The translations under genes and the position numbers were made by a program. 64,000 nucleotides of DNA from Stachybotrys elegans. Its lineage: Eukaryota > Ascomycota > Sordariomycetes > Hypocreales > Stachybotryaceae. The DNA lies in assembly GCA_020746835.1 (NCBI GenBank), contig JAGPNK010000003.1, positions 1,736,001-1,800,000 of the forward strand. The letters run 5' to 3'. Below are positions 11,311-21,300 of the stretch, in pieces. Positions within the stretch are counted from its first letter, which is position 1, and each line of letters begins with the position of its first letter. Under the pieces are notes generated by a model. The model saw only the letters and a program-made list of their open reading frames with translations. It was not told where the DNA came from and did not search any database.

Positions 11311-11918
11311 TACAGGGAAAGCTCCTTGATACAGGGAAAGGCTATCCTAAAATCAGTAATAGCGCTACTAATATAGCAAATATACCTCAATGTCATATCT
11401 AGACTCTTTTTGTAGCCTTTTTTACCTACATACTTGTAGGTACATATCTCGGCTTAGTTAGCGGGAGCTGCAAGGCCTAGGGCATTCCAACTTGTATTAA
11501 TGGCTATGGCTATGGCCTCTGCTAGCAGCCCTGACTATAACCTTTGCTGGCGGTAGCGATCCTGACCTTCGTAGCTAGATATGATGATGACCTTCGCCCA
11601 CAGCCTCGCACCGGGGTCGGTGCACCTATGACGTCCCCTACCACCTAGCAACCTGCACGACCACTGTTGGTTCAACACATTTCGCGACTCGGCCGTCGAT
11701 TTTACCGTTGATATTCTAGCTCATGTCGAGGCTGTGGTCGATGCTGTGGTCGATGCTGTGTAGTCTTGGTGCTGCTAATTATTAGTACTCTGAAAATCAT
11801 CCATGATTGTACAGGTACGTACCATAATCGAACCTTGAACAGGTAGGATTAGTTGTTACCGACGACTTGGCGTTGAAGAACAATGGACTTTCAATTGTTA
11901 GTGATCTGAAAGTTGATA
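11311..11918. other. Repeat-derived, gene-free stretch
   Basis: No gene is supported. Positions 11520-11600 carry AGCGATCCTGACCTTCG-type motifs also found in the 4.1-5.8 kb inverted-repeat locus. Positions 11614-11640 contain GTCGGTGCACCTATGACGTC, a near match to 12960-12985 in the right duplicated fragment. The interval therefore looks like a patchwork of older repeats. Confidence 0.5.
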
Positions 11919-11989
11919 TCAAGACGTATATGGTTGTATATGATCGCAGGCGATTCGACATACCTCGAGCTTATTGAAATGGTCAATAA

Positions 11990-12154
11990 CCTCCCGTTTG
12001 AAGCTGGTGAGATTGCTCTCAACCTCCCGTTTGAAGCTGGTGAGATTGCTCTCAACCTCCCGTTTGAAGCTGGTGAGGTTGTTCTCGACCTCCTGTTTGA
12101 AGCTGGTGAGATTGTTCTCAACCTCCCGTTTGAAGCTGGTCGGATTGTTCTGCA
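11990..12154. repeat. Five tandem 33-bp units
   Basis: Unit CTCCCGTTTGAAGCTGGTGA plus 13 further bases, about five copies starting near 11990, 12023, 12056, 12089 and 12122. The period is a multiple of three, and each unit encodes one 11-residue coiled-coil repeat on the minus strand. Differences between units are mostly single transitions. Confidence 0.9.
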
Positions 12155-12238
12155 TCGCTTGCATGGTCTCATGTAGCTGCTTCAGGTCCTGACCTTGCTG
12201 ATGTGATGGGCTATGTTTGTGATAATACGGGCTGCTTT

Positions 12239-12377
12239 GGGAGAAGAAGGAGAAGAAGGAGAAGAAGGAGAAGAAGGAGAAGAAGGAGAAGAAGGAGAAG
12301 AAGGAGAAGAAGGAGAAGAAGGAGAAGAAGGAGAAGAAGGAGAAGAAGGAGAAGAAGAAGAAGGAGAAGAGAGAGGA
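12239..12377. repeat. 139-bp polypurine microsatellite (GAGAAGAAG)n
   Basis: A nearly uninterrupted purine strand of GAGAAG/GAAGGA units. On the minus strand it would encode runs of Phe, Ser and Leu depending on frame. Such mirror-like purine tracts can form triplex (H-DNA) structures and slip in length. Confidence 0.95.
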
Positions 12378-12424
12378 AATGGAGGAGTTTGGCAAGCATG
12401 GAAGTTACGATCGGGTCCCCATAC

Positions 12425-12910
12425 CTACCTTGGTGCACTGGACCGTACACGTACAGGGCTATCTTGATCCTGCAAAATACAGCATTTTGGGCCCCTTCTA
12501 TGGCCTTCAATGTGGCATTTGCTGCAAGTAGACAATTTCAGCTCAATTGAAGTCTCAATTGGGGCCTTAATTAAAGCCCTAGAAGCCCTTTGAGGGGGCT
12601 GTGTAGGGGGCCCTTCAGGGCCAAAGGGGTCGTGATTGTGGTGGGCAAATTCGTCGGCACGATGCTTCAGATGCCACATTTTATACGTATCTTCCTTTAC
12701 AATAATCGAAAATTTGTAGCCACGTTGATTGCAGGCATATAGAATAGTAGAGCGACCATTAGATCCAATATTTGAACGGCGAATAATAAATTTATATCCC
12801 CCAATTGCTGCATGGATTGCAAGATCACGAGCAAGGTCGTGCTGCGATAGATAGATTCGTGAAGGTGGAAGGTCTATTGTTGCAGTACAGGGCTCAGTGC
12901 CCTGTAGCCC
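12425..12910 (-). pseudogene. FAR1-type DNA-binding domain and zinc-knuckle fragment
   Basis: The minus-strand frame is open from about 12910 to a TAG at 12425-12427 and reads TEPCTATIDLPPSRIYLSQH, continuing through LARDLAIHAAIGGYKFIIRR. The segment ILYACNQRGYKFSIIV...WHLKHRADEFAHHNHDPF resembles the FAR1/WRKY-GCM1 fold (Cys...Cys...W...HxH). The second expected Cys appears as Tyr (TAC for TGC). A C-terminal CSKCHIEGHRRGPKC matches the CCHC knuckle that ends many MULE-type transposases. No transposase catalytic core lies between them, and no in-frame ATG precedes the domain; ATG at 12679 would start inside it. It is probably a deletion derivative of a Mutator-like element or a domesticated relative. 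The family call is by motif only. Confidence 0.55.
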
Positions 12911-12939
12911 CCCCTAACTTATAGGGGCTTTGTTGCTGC

Positions 12940-13250
12940 TGACTACGTTCGGTGCGTGTGCGGTCTGGTGCACCTATGAGGTCCGTTACGATCATGAAGT
13001 ATGTAGCTCAATTGAGAGACGAATTGGCACAGCAACCCGTCGAAATGGGCATTACACACGAGGTTGAGTTGGACAATGATGGGCAGTGTTTCAACGCAAT
13101 GCGAGTCTGAAGAAACTAATTGCAAGTTCAAGGAGTAGGTTATGCGTGCGGCTTTCATTTGTAAGCCGCCATGATCACCCGCGAACCACTCGGAGCACCG
13201 ATCCCGGTGCAAACAAACCTGCCTCTTACTAGAAACAAAAGCTCCACGAG
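12940..13250 (+). pseudogene. Right copy of the duplicated, truncated gene tail
   Basis: The plus strand has an open tail GAPMRSVTIMKYVAQLRDEL, continuing AQQPVEMGITHEVELDNDGQ and CFNAMRV before TGA. It looks protein-like, but the frame lacks the rest of a gene. The left copy at 11064-11310 shares this sequence and the flanking non-coding part. Relative to the left copy it has an extra segment of about 25 bp near 13168-13195. I do not recognise the family. Confidence 0.55.
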
Positions 13251-13341
13251 GGTCCTTGACATCGGCAAACAGTAGTTGCGCAACTAAACCACACTATTCC
13301 ACCATACAACATTCGACCCAGGTCTAACTCAATATGGATAG

Positions 13342-14646
13342 TTATTCCATATCGCTATATGGATCATCTATATGGATTCTCCGATCTCCACGGCATGTTC
13401 TGACCGCATCAGCAATGGTATCCAGCTCCTGCCTGCCATGCGGTGGCTCCCCAGCCACGAGCGCATACAGAAACCATGCACTCATAGGTTGCGCCCTCAC
13501 GTAACCACCGTCCTCGGGCGACCGTCTGACGGCTACGTTGCCCGCCAGCACAAACGCATCGGTGTCCGTCCCTTGCTCCGGATAGTCTAGCAACGTCACG
13601 GGTGCCTTGGCGTAGCCGATGGGAATATCCTCGAGCGGCTCGGGTACGTACGTCACCTTGTCAAGCTTGATGGTGCCTTCGCGCCCGGCGTAGCTGCTGG
13701 CCTCGGAGGCCCGTACGCGCAGCCTTCCATCCCTGCGCCAGTGCAGGAACCCCGTGATCCAGCCTGAGATACTGTACTCGCTCGGGCCACTATCACACGA
13801 GAATCTGTCGTCGGCTCGCACAATCTGCGCCCAAAAGGACCGGATAGCTTCGCTCTCTGGCTCGTCAAAGGTCTGGACGAAGCGCCTCAGAATGGGCCGC
13901 AGGTTGTTCGCATAGTCAGCCGGCTCCCGGCCCCATTCAGGCAGGCGGTCCAGCTTTGCCAGAAGCCTCTCCCAATCCTCGCGATCACCGAGCAGCGTAA
14001 CCCGTGGCAGGCCACAGGTGATGCTGATACCAAACTCAAAGTAGTACTGCATGAGACCCATCATGAGCACCGTGGCCGTCATCTCGTCATCCGGACTGCT
14101 TGTGGTGAAACCGGGCATGATCCAGTCCATCAGCCAGTTCGTCTTGACGCGGTCTTGGATCTCTTGGCTAAACGCTCCCACCGCTTCGTACCAGGTGTCC
14201 CTCTGCACCTCTATTTTCTCGCGTCCTTCATGGTTCACGAAGAGGTCGCGCAGATCTTCGGCATGCACCGCCATGTACATGTTGAGCTGGGCGAGAATCT
14301 CGAACCAGATCTCATCCGGACGGAGAACCAAGTGCTGATGCTTGGCCCATGCCTCGATGGCGCCGCGCACGATACTATCGGAGGATGGTATGACGCTGGT
14401 GGGGGGGCTGCCCGACGTGTATTGAGCTTGTTCGCTGACATTGTTAAATGAAGATATGAGCACTTCCACGCGGTGCGGGCCGTACGGGTCGAATTCTTCA
14501 GGGCAGCTGGCGGCGAGCAGCTCCACGGGAGATGAGACGGCTGCGCCGAAGTCGTACTCGATTGGCCCAACATCGTGGACTGAGATGGTGATATCTGCAG
14601 CCACTAGGGACGAACCCACGAGTAGAAGATGCAGCATTGATGGCAT
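13342..14646 (-). CDS. DUF4419-domain protein, probably secreted
   Basis: A single-exon, 434-residue protein. Residues 1-17 form a likely signal peptide (MLHLLLVGSSLVAA). The DUF4419 region spans about residues 60-300, with the hallmarks RPDEIWFEILAQLNMYM, LFVNHEGREKIEV, LMMGLMQYYFEFGISITCGL and PRVTLLGDREDWERLLAKLD. The C-terminal part ends with an acidic tail. DUF4419 has no established biochemical role. Family members are often intracellular, so the leader is a point of interest rather than proof of export. Start 14646 is the first Met and gives the leader. The gene ends about 90 bp from the decayed repeat block. Confidence 0.85.
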   Translation of the reverse strand: MPSMLHLLLVGSSLVAADITISVHDVGPIEYDFGAAVSSPVELLAASCPEEFDPYGPHRVEVLISSFNNVSEQAQYTSGSPPTSVIPSSDSIVRGAIEAWAKHQHLVLRPDEIWFEILAQLNMYMAVHAEDLRDLFVNHEGREKIEVQRDTWYEAVGAFSQEIQDRVKTNWLMDWIMPGFTTSSPDDEMTATVLMMGLMQYYFEFGISITCGLPRVTLLGDREDWERLLAKLDRLPEWGREPADYANNLRPILRRFVQTFDEPESEAIRSFWAQIVRADDRFSCDSGPSEYSISGWITGFLHWRRDGRLRVRASEASSYAGREGTIKLDKVTYVPEPLEDIPIGYAKAPVTLLDYPEQGTDTDAFVLAGNVAVRRSPEDGGYVRAQPMSAWFLYALVAGEPPHGRQELDTIADAVRTCRGDRRIHIDDPYSDME

Positions 14647-15384
14647 TGTGACGCGGGCGGTTGCTGTGACCTGTTCTTCCTATGCTATGCTGCCTCATGG
14701 TGGAAGTGGTTGCCCTTTTATCCCACGCCGCTCAGCCCTGGTTGGCATTTGGATGCCGTGATGGCCTCATCTCTTGAAGACACATTTCTATACTGAAGGG
14801 CCGCAGGCAGCAGTCTCGGTTGCGGAGCGAACAGGGCTTCCCGAGGCCTCGATTTCGACCAGAATGTCAGTAACCGGCATTGTTATTGGCCACGAGGCTG
14901 TACCGTTGGGGGCGAAGGATTCACACATGGCATTCTGACACCTGATTCGGGTCTACACGAACCTCTTCATATATCTGTCCTCATGGGTTGAGCTAGATGT
15001 CTGCTATTCTCTCGTGCGGTAACGTTGCTTTTATGGCGAGTCACAAACATTCCAGGACGCGATCCTAGCATGAGCAGCGTGGCATGACATCTGCGCTGAT
15101 GATAAAGAATCATATGTGGGGTTTCCTGCTCGTTTGCCTCAATGGGATACAGGCCAGCGACTTCGAGGCCCCTCTGGCGATAAAGACGATGCTAGATCAA
15201 TAGATGACACTTGGCAAGAAATTTGTGACAGCAGTCATCTCAGTGGCACGCCTGCGGTGATGGCGATGTCATAAAGAATTATATAAGGTATTTGAGTCAA
15301 CTACATCTTGAGAATCAGAGATAGAGAAACATGCAGTAATCCAACAGCTCCTCAACACCTAGCTCCCGGCAACACGGGCGGCGC
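14647..15384. other. Intergenic: DUF4419 promoter and repeat copy B
   Basis: The 738 bp hold the DUF4419 upstream region and, nearer the next gene, copy B of the dispersed repeat. No coding frame is supported. Confidence 0.5.
15113..15290 (+). repeat. Dispersed repeat, copy B
   Basis: It carries CAATGGGATACAGGCCAGCG, ACTTCGAGGCCCCTCTGGCG and GATAAAGACGATGCTAGATC, colinear with copies A, C and D. The downstream GCGGTGATGGCGATGTCA aligns with the distal part of A and D. It lies about 95 bp beyond the stop codon of the minus-strand NTF2-like gene. Confidence 0.8.
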
Positions 15385-15816
15385 CTATTTGGTCTTGCCG
15401 CCAATCTTGGTCATGTGGTGCATGCAGCATCTCCAGTCGCCTCCGGCGTCCTGCCTCCAGACGCTGGAGCACAGTGCCTCGGTAGGGATCATCTCCCTGC
15501 CCTTCTGGCGCCAGGCGGTGACGCGGTAGGTGAGGGCCGAGCTCATCATGTCGACCTCGACAAACTGCGGCTCGTCGTGCATCTTGTAGGCGGTCCAGGG
15601 CTCCCACTCCTCCTCGAGGAACTTGCGGAGCGTCGGCTCCGAGGTGGGCGAGTAGACCTTGAGGTTGGGCGCCGCGTAGACGCAGTCGTCTGTCATGTAC
15701 TTCTTGACCGTCTCGGGCCTGTCGCAGAGCGCTCGCCACAGCAGCGCCTCGGCCTCGAGCGTGTCCTCCTTGTTGCGGGAGTAGATGGATCCGGTCTGTG
15801 GCTTGGAGTCGAACAT
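15385..15816 (-). CDS. NTF2-like (SnoaL/DUF4440-type) cone-fold protein
   Basis: A single-exon, 143-residue protein. It has an N-terminal helix region (EAEALLWRALCDRPETVKKY), then MTDDCVYAAPNLKVYSP and the strand pattern FVEVDMMSSALTYRVTAW...ALCSSVWRQDAGGDWRCCMH typical of the NTF2/SnoaL/DUF4440 superfamily. Such proteins bind or isomerise small hydrophobic molecules or act as polypeptide modules; no catalytic residues can be assigned here. The 5' leader (15817-15910) holds a CA/TG-rich imperfect microsatellite. Start 15816 is the only Met before the conserved helix. Confidence 0.72.
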   Translation of the reverse strand: MFDSKPQTGSIYSRNKEDTLEAEALLWRALCDRPETVKKYMTDDCVYAAPNLKVYSPTSEPTLRKFLEEEWEPWTAYKMHDEPQFVEVDMMSSALTYRVTAWRQKGREMIPTEALCSSVWRQDAGGDWRCCMHHMTKIGGKTK

Positions 15817-17064
15817 GGTTGCTGTCGTGTGTAGGTGTATGTACGCTTGGGTATAGAGAGTACACTATGCGTGTGCGAGTGTGTATATGTGTGTATGTTT
15901 GCGTGCAAGTCGTCACAGAAGGAGGAGAGAGAACAGTGATGAGAGTGATCCCTAGGTGCAGCAGGAGGAATCCCCTCGGCCGTTTAATATGCGCCTCCCA
16001 CCGTCTTCAGAAACAGGGTCCCCGCGCATGATGCAGGGCGTGGCATCCTCTCCCGTCATACACGCTGCGCAGGGCGGGACGGGATTGCGTATCGACAGGA
16101 GCCCAGAACTTGGAAACTTCCCAGGATTGACGTCAGCGCAGGCTCATGTCTCGTCCTCCTGGGTAGCTTTTTGGTGGGGGAGGGGCTGCACATGCTCTCA
16201 CCAAGGGCCCCCGGCCCAGGCTCTTAACGCCTGTCAGTATAGTCTCCTGCTGCTCCTGTCATCACCAGTCTGGTCCAGATGATTCCGTCAGCCGTTCGAC
16301 GTCTGGTCCATTTTCTATTTGTTCTGGTTTCTTTCTGTCTTGATTTAGGTAGCATTCAGAGCAGGCCGTCTGCCACTGCACCCCTGCTTCTTTCGGAGTA
16401 CGGATAGCTGGTGCCCGCCTAAACACTAACCAACCGTCCCCGATCGGACTTGTACGTCTACACCCAAATCCGTCCGACAACCTTCACGAAGTAAGCTATC
16501 ATCTATCCTATTGCATAGATTGTAAATGGCATTAAATGAGAGCAAGTGGTCGCACATTAGCAAGCAGCTATATTTCATCAAAGTCAAGACACATGCTGTC
16601 CATTCACTCGGCCGCTGCTTTGCTTGTCCGGCGATCCTGGCTTCTGTAATACAGCACACTACCTTGTTACTTCTCTTTGACGTCAACTGACGTCACTCCA
16701 ACTGGCACAACCGCCACCTCGATCCGATGTGACAACGCCGGCTTCTGCTATTGGACAGCATGCACATCATTCAACACCACCAGCGGCATGTCACAGGGAG
16801 CGGAGAAAACAAATCTAGTCGATGAATTTATTGTGTGATGTATCGTGTTCTGCTCGCGCAACAAAGTGCAGGGCAGTGTACTCATCAGGCAAATTGCTGA
16901 TGGTCAAAACTCCATACCATCCCAAGCGCCATGCTATCTGCAATCAAGTGTACCCGTAAAAGACCAAAACAGTACAATGCCAGTTTGCCTTTGACCAAGG
17001 CCCGTGCCGACATGTAGGAAAGATGAGCGGGCTGTTAAATCTTGGACCCCCGCGTTGTAGGCAG
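15817..17064. other. Intergenic region, no gene seen
   Basis: This holds the leader and promoter of the NTF2-like gene and the 3' flank of the mannitol-1-phosphate dehydrogenase gene. TG/CA-rich sequence lies at 15860-15910. No RNA gene, conserved frame or long repeat is visible in the remainder. Confidence 0.45.
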
Positions 17065-18309
17065 TCAATCCTCACGGCTGTCGTCCTGGACACGCTTGAC
17101 AACCTCGACCAGACTGGGGTAAATCTTTTCCGAAGACTGGATGCCGCAGACCTTGGCGACAACATCCTCGGGGCCGTTCTCAGACATGATCTGGGCAAGC
17201 TCCTTGGACTCGTCGTCGCCCTCAACATTCTGGAAACGGAAGGCCATCTCAATGGCGTCGAGGAGGTACTTGATAGACATGCCCTTCTCGGCAAGCTCGG
17301 CAGCAGGGCCGATGAAGCGCTCCTTGCGAGAGAGCTTGCGCATGGGGGCACGGCCGACACGCTCGACAGCATCCTCGAGGTGGGGGTTGCCGATACGCTT
17401 AATGATCTTCTCGACGTACGCAGCCTGGGCCTCCTCCTCGATGTCGTGCTTGGAAACAATGAGAGACTTGGTCTCCATCAGGGCGCCACGGACCTCGGCC
17501 ATGATTTGCTTGTCCTGGAGAGCATCGTATACGGTGCGCTTGCGTCGGTTGTAGCCGTGGTAGGCGGCAGTAGCGTGGCTGGTGTTGACAGTGAAGAGCT
17601 TGCGCTCAATGAAGGGCTGGAGGTTGCTAACCCAGTTGATGCCCTCAATGGGGGGATGCCAATGTCCTCAAAGGGAGTCTTCTCGACAACCCACTCGTAA
17701 AACTTCTCAAGCTTGACATCGAGACCAGCATCAGCATCCTGAGCAGGGACAATTCGGTCAATAGCCGAGTTGGCATAGCGGGCGAGCTGGTGGTGGACGT
17801 CGAGACGCTCGGGATCCGTGTTCTTAGGGTCCTTGATGAAGTCACGGAGGGTGTCGGTGGCACCAATGGCGTTCTCGCATGCAATGACATGCAGGGGAGC
17901 AGAGTCTGTGGAGCGGCGATCGATGCCCTTGGCGATGACAGGGGCGATGAACTTGAGGATGTTGGGGCCGACGGAGCAGGTGACGATGTCGGCGATGCGG
18001 ATCTTCTCGATCAGGTCCTCCTCGTGCGTCCTGGAGTTGATGGCGGTATAATTGGTGATGACGCTCTCGGTAGTGCCCTCGGTGCCGACCTCGATGACCT
18101 TGTAGGAGGGGGCAGCGTTGATCATGTTGATCAAGCTGTCGTTGACATCAGCGAAGACGACGTCATAGCCGGAGTTGTGGAGGAAGCAGGCAACAAAGCC
18201 ACGGCCTGGAGAGGATGGATGTTAGTGTCGGAGCAGGGGATTGGCAACAAGATAGAGGTTACTGCTTACCGATGTTGCCAGCGCCAAAGTGAACAGCTGT
18301 CTTGCCCAT
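17065..18309 (-). CDS. mtlD: Mannitol-1-phosphate 5-dehydrogenase, frameshifted in this sequence
   Basis: The enzyme interconverts fructose-6-phosphate and mannitol-1-phosphate with NAD(H) in the cytosol (fungal mannitol metabolism). Exons are 18270-18309 and 17065-18205. The N-terminus [20 protein letters not shown] contains the Rossmann GxGxxGRG loop, spanning the splice junction. Further hallmarks are [30 protein letters not shown] and [15 protein letters not shown]. The frame breaks at a C6 run on the coding strand (plus 17650-17655). Upstream it reads EDIGIPP and then drifts; in the next frame the expected [20 protein letters not shown] resumes and continues to the stop. One base is missing relative to a continuous frame that would give about 393 residues, the family's usual length. 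It is either a homopolymer error in the assembly or a real null allele. The rest shows no decay, which favours an error. Confidence 0.9.
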
Positions 18310-21300
18310 GATTGCGGTGTTGGGGACTGTATAGGAGTGGTTGATAGTGATCTGCGTAGATGTAGATGCGAGTGCAGAACAAAGGTTGTAAAAAGGGTAT
18401 GAGGAAGTTGTTTATGAAGATGTAAGAATAGATGCTGAATGAAGAGATTGAGGGGAGAAACTGGATTGCGAGGTGGGAGGAAAGAGAGTTTATATAAAAG
18501 CGAGGCAGGCACGCTCATCGCGGCAAACGGGCGGCACGACGTAAGGGAGGAACGTCGAACGAACCCGATTCATCTCCAACTCCAACTCGAGGGGCAGGCA
18601 CTAGGTACAGGGTGGTACTTCACGGAGGGTCCCAAAGTGAACCAAGTGGGTCATTGGCGACAGGGATCAAAAGACGGAGGATGAGAAGTGACTGACGATG
18701 ATGATGATGCAGGTATGAGACAAAAGAAGCAGGTGGGGCTGGGCAGGTACCTCTTGGGCCTGAGGGGCTCATATGCGTGATGTCGGCAGGCACCGCCTCT
18801 CCATCCAACAGGAGAGAGGGGCAGCCAACCAGCGCGTGCCCGCTAGTTCCGTCTGTCCATCCACTAAACAACTGGAAAAGGCACCCACTGTCGTTGCGAC
18901 TTTCTGACGATATCACACAGCCAGAAACGCCGGGCTCATGCCGGGCCTGACTTGGATTTCAGGGCAGGCAAAAGCTTCCACTGACAGCGTCACGGTACAT
19001 GGAGTGTGCACTAATGACAGTGACTGAGGGTCGCGTCGTCATGGCTTGCCCAACACCAACGCCCCCGAGACGCCTTTGCCTCTAGCCAAGACCCGACTTA
19101 CACGTGCAAAGGGCCATGATCGCCTCGGTCCTAGCCTTCCAGGTTGTCTTTATGTTGAGCCTGACGGGTCAGAGGTCCATAACCTTATCCCCGGTCTTTG
19201 CCGATCCAAAAAATTCCGCATCCAGCTCGTGGCACATTCTGTTGTGGCCGCCATGTTGAGCAACGAATTCCGGCAGTGGCAGATGTTGCATTTCGATATC
19301 TCGTTCGCTGAATGTCTCGGTGTCCAGGGGTCCGTCCCCGAAGGGTAGACATGGAGGGGCTCCCTTAGCAAACACCGGCAGCCGGCAGACCCAACCAACG
19401 CTCCAAGCCATCTCACGTGTGAGGCGCCCTCACTTCATACCTCGAACACTCCCCAAACCCCAGCAGTTCCGTCCAACGGTTCTGCTCTGAACCGTTGTTG
19501 CTCGCAGGAGGCAGCCCGGCAACGCTCGTCATGTCGCTGACGACAGATTGCATTGTGGCGTCTCCCTGCAGTCTGCATCGTGGTGCCGGTTTTTCATCGT
19601 CGCTCCCGCAGCTACTTGCTGTCCATGCGCTAAGATGCCAGCGTCCTTTGACGCTACACTGCCAGCCTGCTGCAGACATGACGATGGTCTACATACTAGC
19701 ACACCGCACACGGTTCGTAGTACCAAGGGGAGGGAGCGGGGCCTTGGACAGACGCTTCATCCAGTTTCAAGCCAACCATAGCCCAGTCCCACCATTCCCT
19801 CGTGCCTGTTCCCCCATTCTGACTCTCAGTCAACACGCCTCCTCTCACCCACTGCTCCCTTGGGTGCCTCTAGGGTGCTTGTACGCTCTTCCAAATGCCG
19901 GATGACATCAGTGAAGCCTTCGTCACTACCCTCCTCGAGGAGAAGAGCACAATAGGCCGAGCAGGGGGTGCCATTGCACGTCCTACATGGGACAAGCCCA
20001 TGCATTGGCGTGCATGGGTTTCTCTTTATCCCGGCACACAGAGACTTCACGATGCCGGCCGTGGACAGACAAGACAAAGGTCTAGAATGCCGGTGGCAAA
20101 GGATTTATGCGAGCTCCCTAATTGGTCCAGATAGTGGCGGCCCGTGTCTGATTTCTGGACACGCCTGAATTTTGTGCTCCCTTGATCATGGTGGAAATGC
20201 CTTCATTTCTCACGTTGGTGACCGGCGTGGACGAGACTCGAGTTCTCTCGCTACAAATTCATCCCCGGGAAATCAGAAATGGACTGCCCCTGGCAAGACC
20301 CTGCGTGCTGTATGTATGTACCCCGAACCCCTTCGGTCCTGGGAGGAACCAAGCCTGTCTAAGCCCACGAGGCCCACCGTTGCAATGCCTTGGTCGGGAT
20401 GGGAGGAAACTTGACAAAAGCCTCAAATCGAAATTACGCGCGTCTGCCGTTGAATAATCGGCGCCACCGTTTCCCTCCATGGCCCAATCATGCCATGCAT
20501 AACCTTTGCCTCTCTCTGACAGTACAGAACGGTACATGCTTCACCAGGGCCACCGTCTGTGGACCAGGAGCTTCGCGGTGGGATTGGCTGGAGGCTTGAA
20601 ACAGACAAGGCCCCATGATGGACAGACCCTGTTGGCCTGGATGTTCATCGTCCAATGCATTATCGTGGTCAAACTGGCCTCATCCTTTCAGCCATACTCC
20701 ATATTCCGGAGCGGGCGTTTCGGTCTTCAAATCAGGCTGTTTTAGCCGTATCTCGTGGGCTGTGCGCCGGAATACGCCCTGGTATGTTGGTGACACGGAT
20801 CAAGACGCACCGGGCGCTCAAAAGCATGACTGTCGGCTTATCGGTCCTCGAACCGCCAACCTCTTCCGGCCGTTTGGTTCAATTCCACATGGCTGACCGT
20901 TAGTTACGGTCGTTACGACCAATACTTTCAAATCAATGACTCCTCGGTGACTACATTCAGTCCAGCATCAACGGCGAAGTCGCCGAGTACCCAAGGACCA
21001 CAAGTTCATGAACAAGCACCAAGTGGACTTCTATCACGATGGTTCGGAATTTTCCTTTTGTTCGAACCCCGTCACCCAAGCACTGACTAAAATCGGCGTG
21101 GATCGACCATGGACTGTGACGTCGAGCACAGAGGCCGCCTGTGGCACACCGTTCCATCCATGCATGCACCTTCTGGGCACCGTTTGTTGCCTCAGTTGCT
21201 GGTCCAGGGATACGTCATTCTCAACAGCGACGGTCAGAACCCCTGCCAATCTCCCACCTCGATCCTAAATGTTGGTGATCGTTGCCCGTTACACCCATTC

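Larger units (their letters stand above)
11919..12395 (-). pseudogene. Hendecad coiled-coil frame fused to a (Phe/Ser)n tract
   Basis: An open minus-strand frame with no convincing ATG encodes a Phe/Ser run from the polypurine microsatellite, then a Gln/His-rich piece (HQQGQDLKQLHETMQAMQ), then five 11-residue units of the form NNLTSFKREVE. An 11-residue period with hydrophobic L and F positions predicts a right-handed-type coiled coil. It lies just downstream of, and on the same strand as, the FAR1-like fragment, whose AG|GTAGGTATG end could be a splice donor. The two may be exons of one decayed gene. The function is unknown. Confidence 0.45.

Noticed and set aside
12203..12550. Arg/Glu-rich plus-strand frames across the polypurine tract
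   Set aside because: The (R)n and (GE)n runs are simple translations of the microsatellite with no other sequence content.
11064..13250. LTR retrotransposon with the duplicated fragments as LTRs
   Set aside because: The repeats are protein-coding in part, lack TG...CA ends, and the interior has no gag-pol, primer-binding site or polypurine tract in the right place.
15359..15916. 185-residue minus-strand frame overlapping the NTF2-like gene
   Set aside because: Out of frame with the conserved protein and Gly/Arg/Ala-rich, as expected of a shadow.
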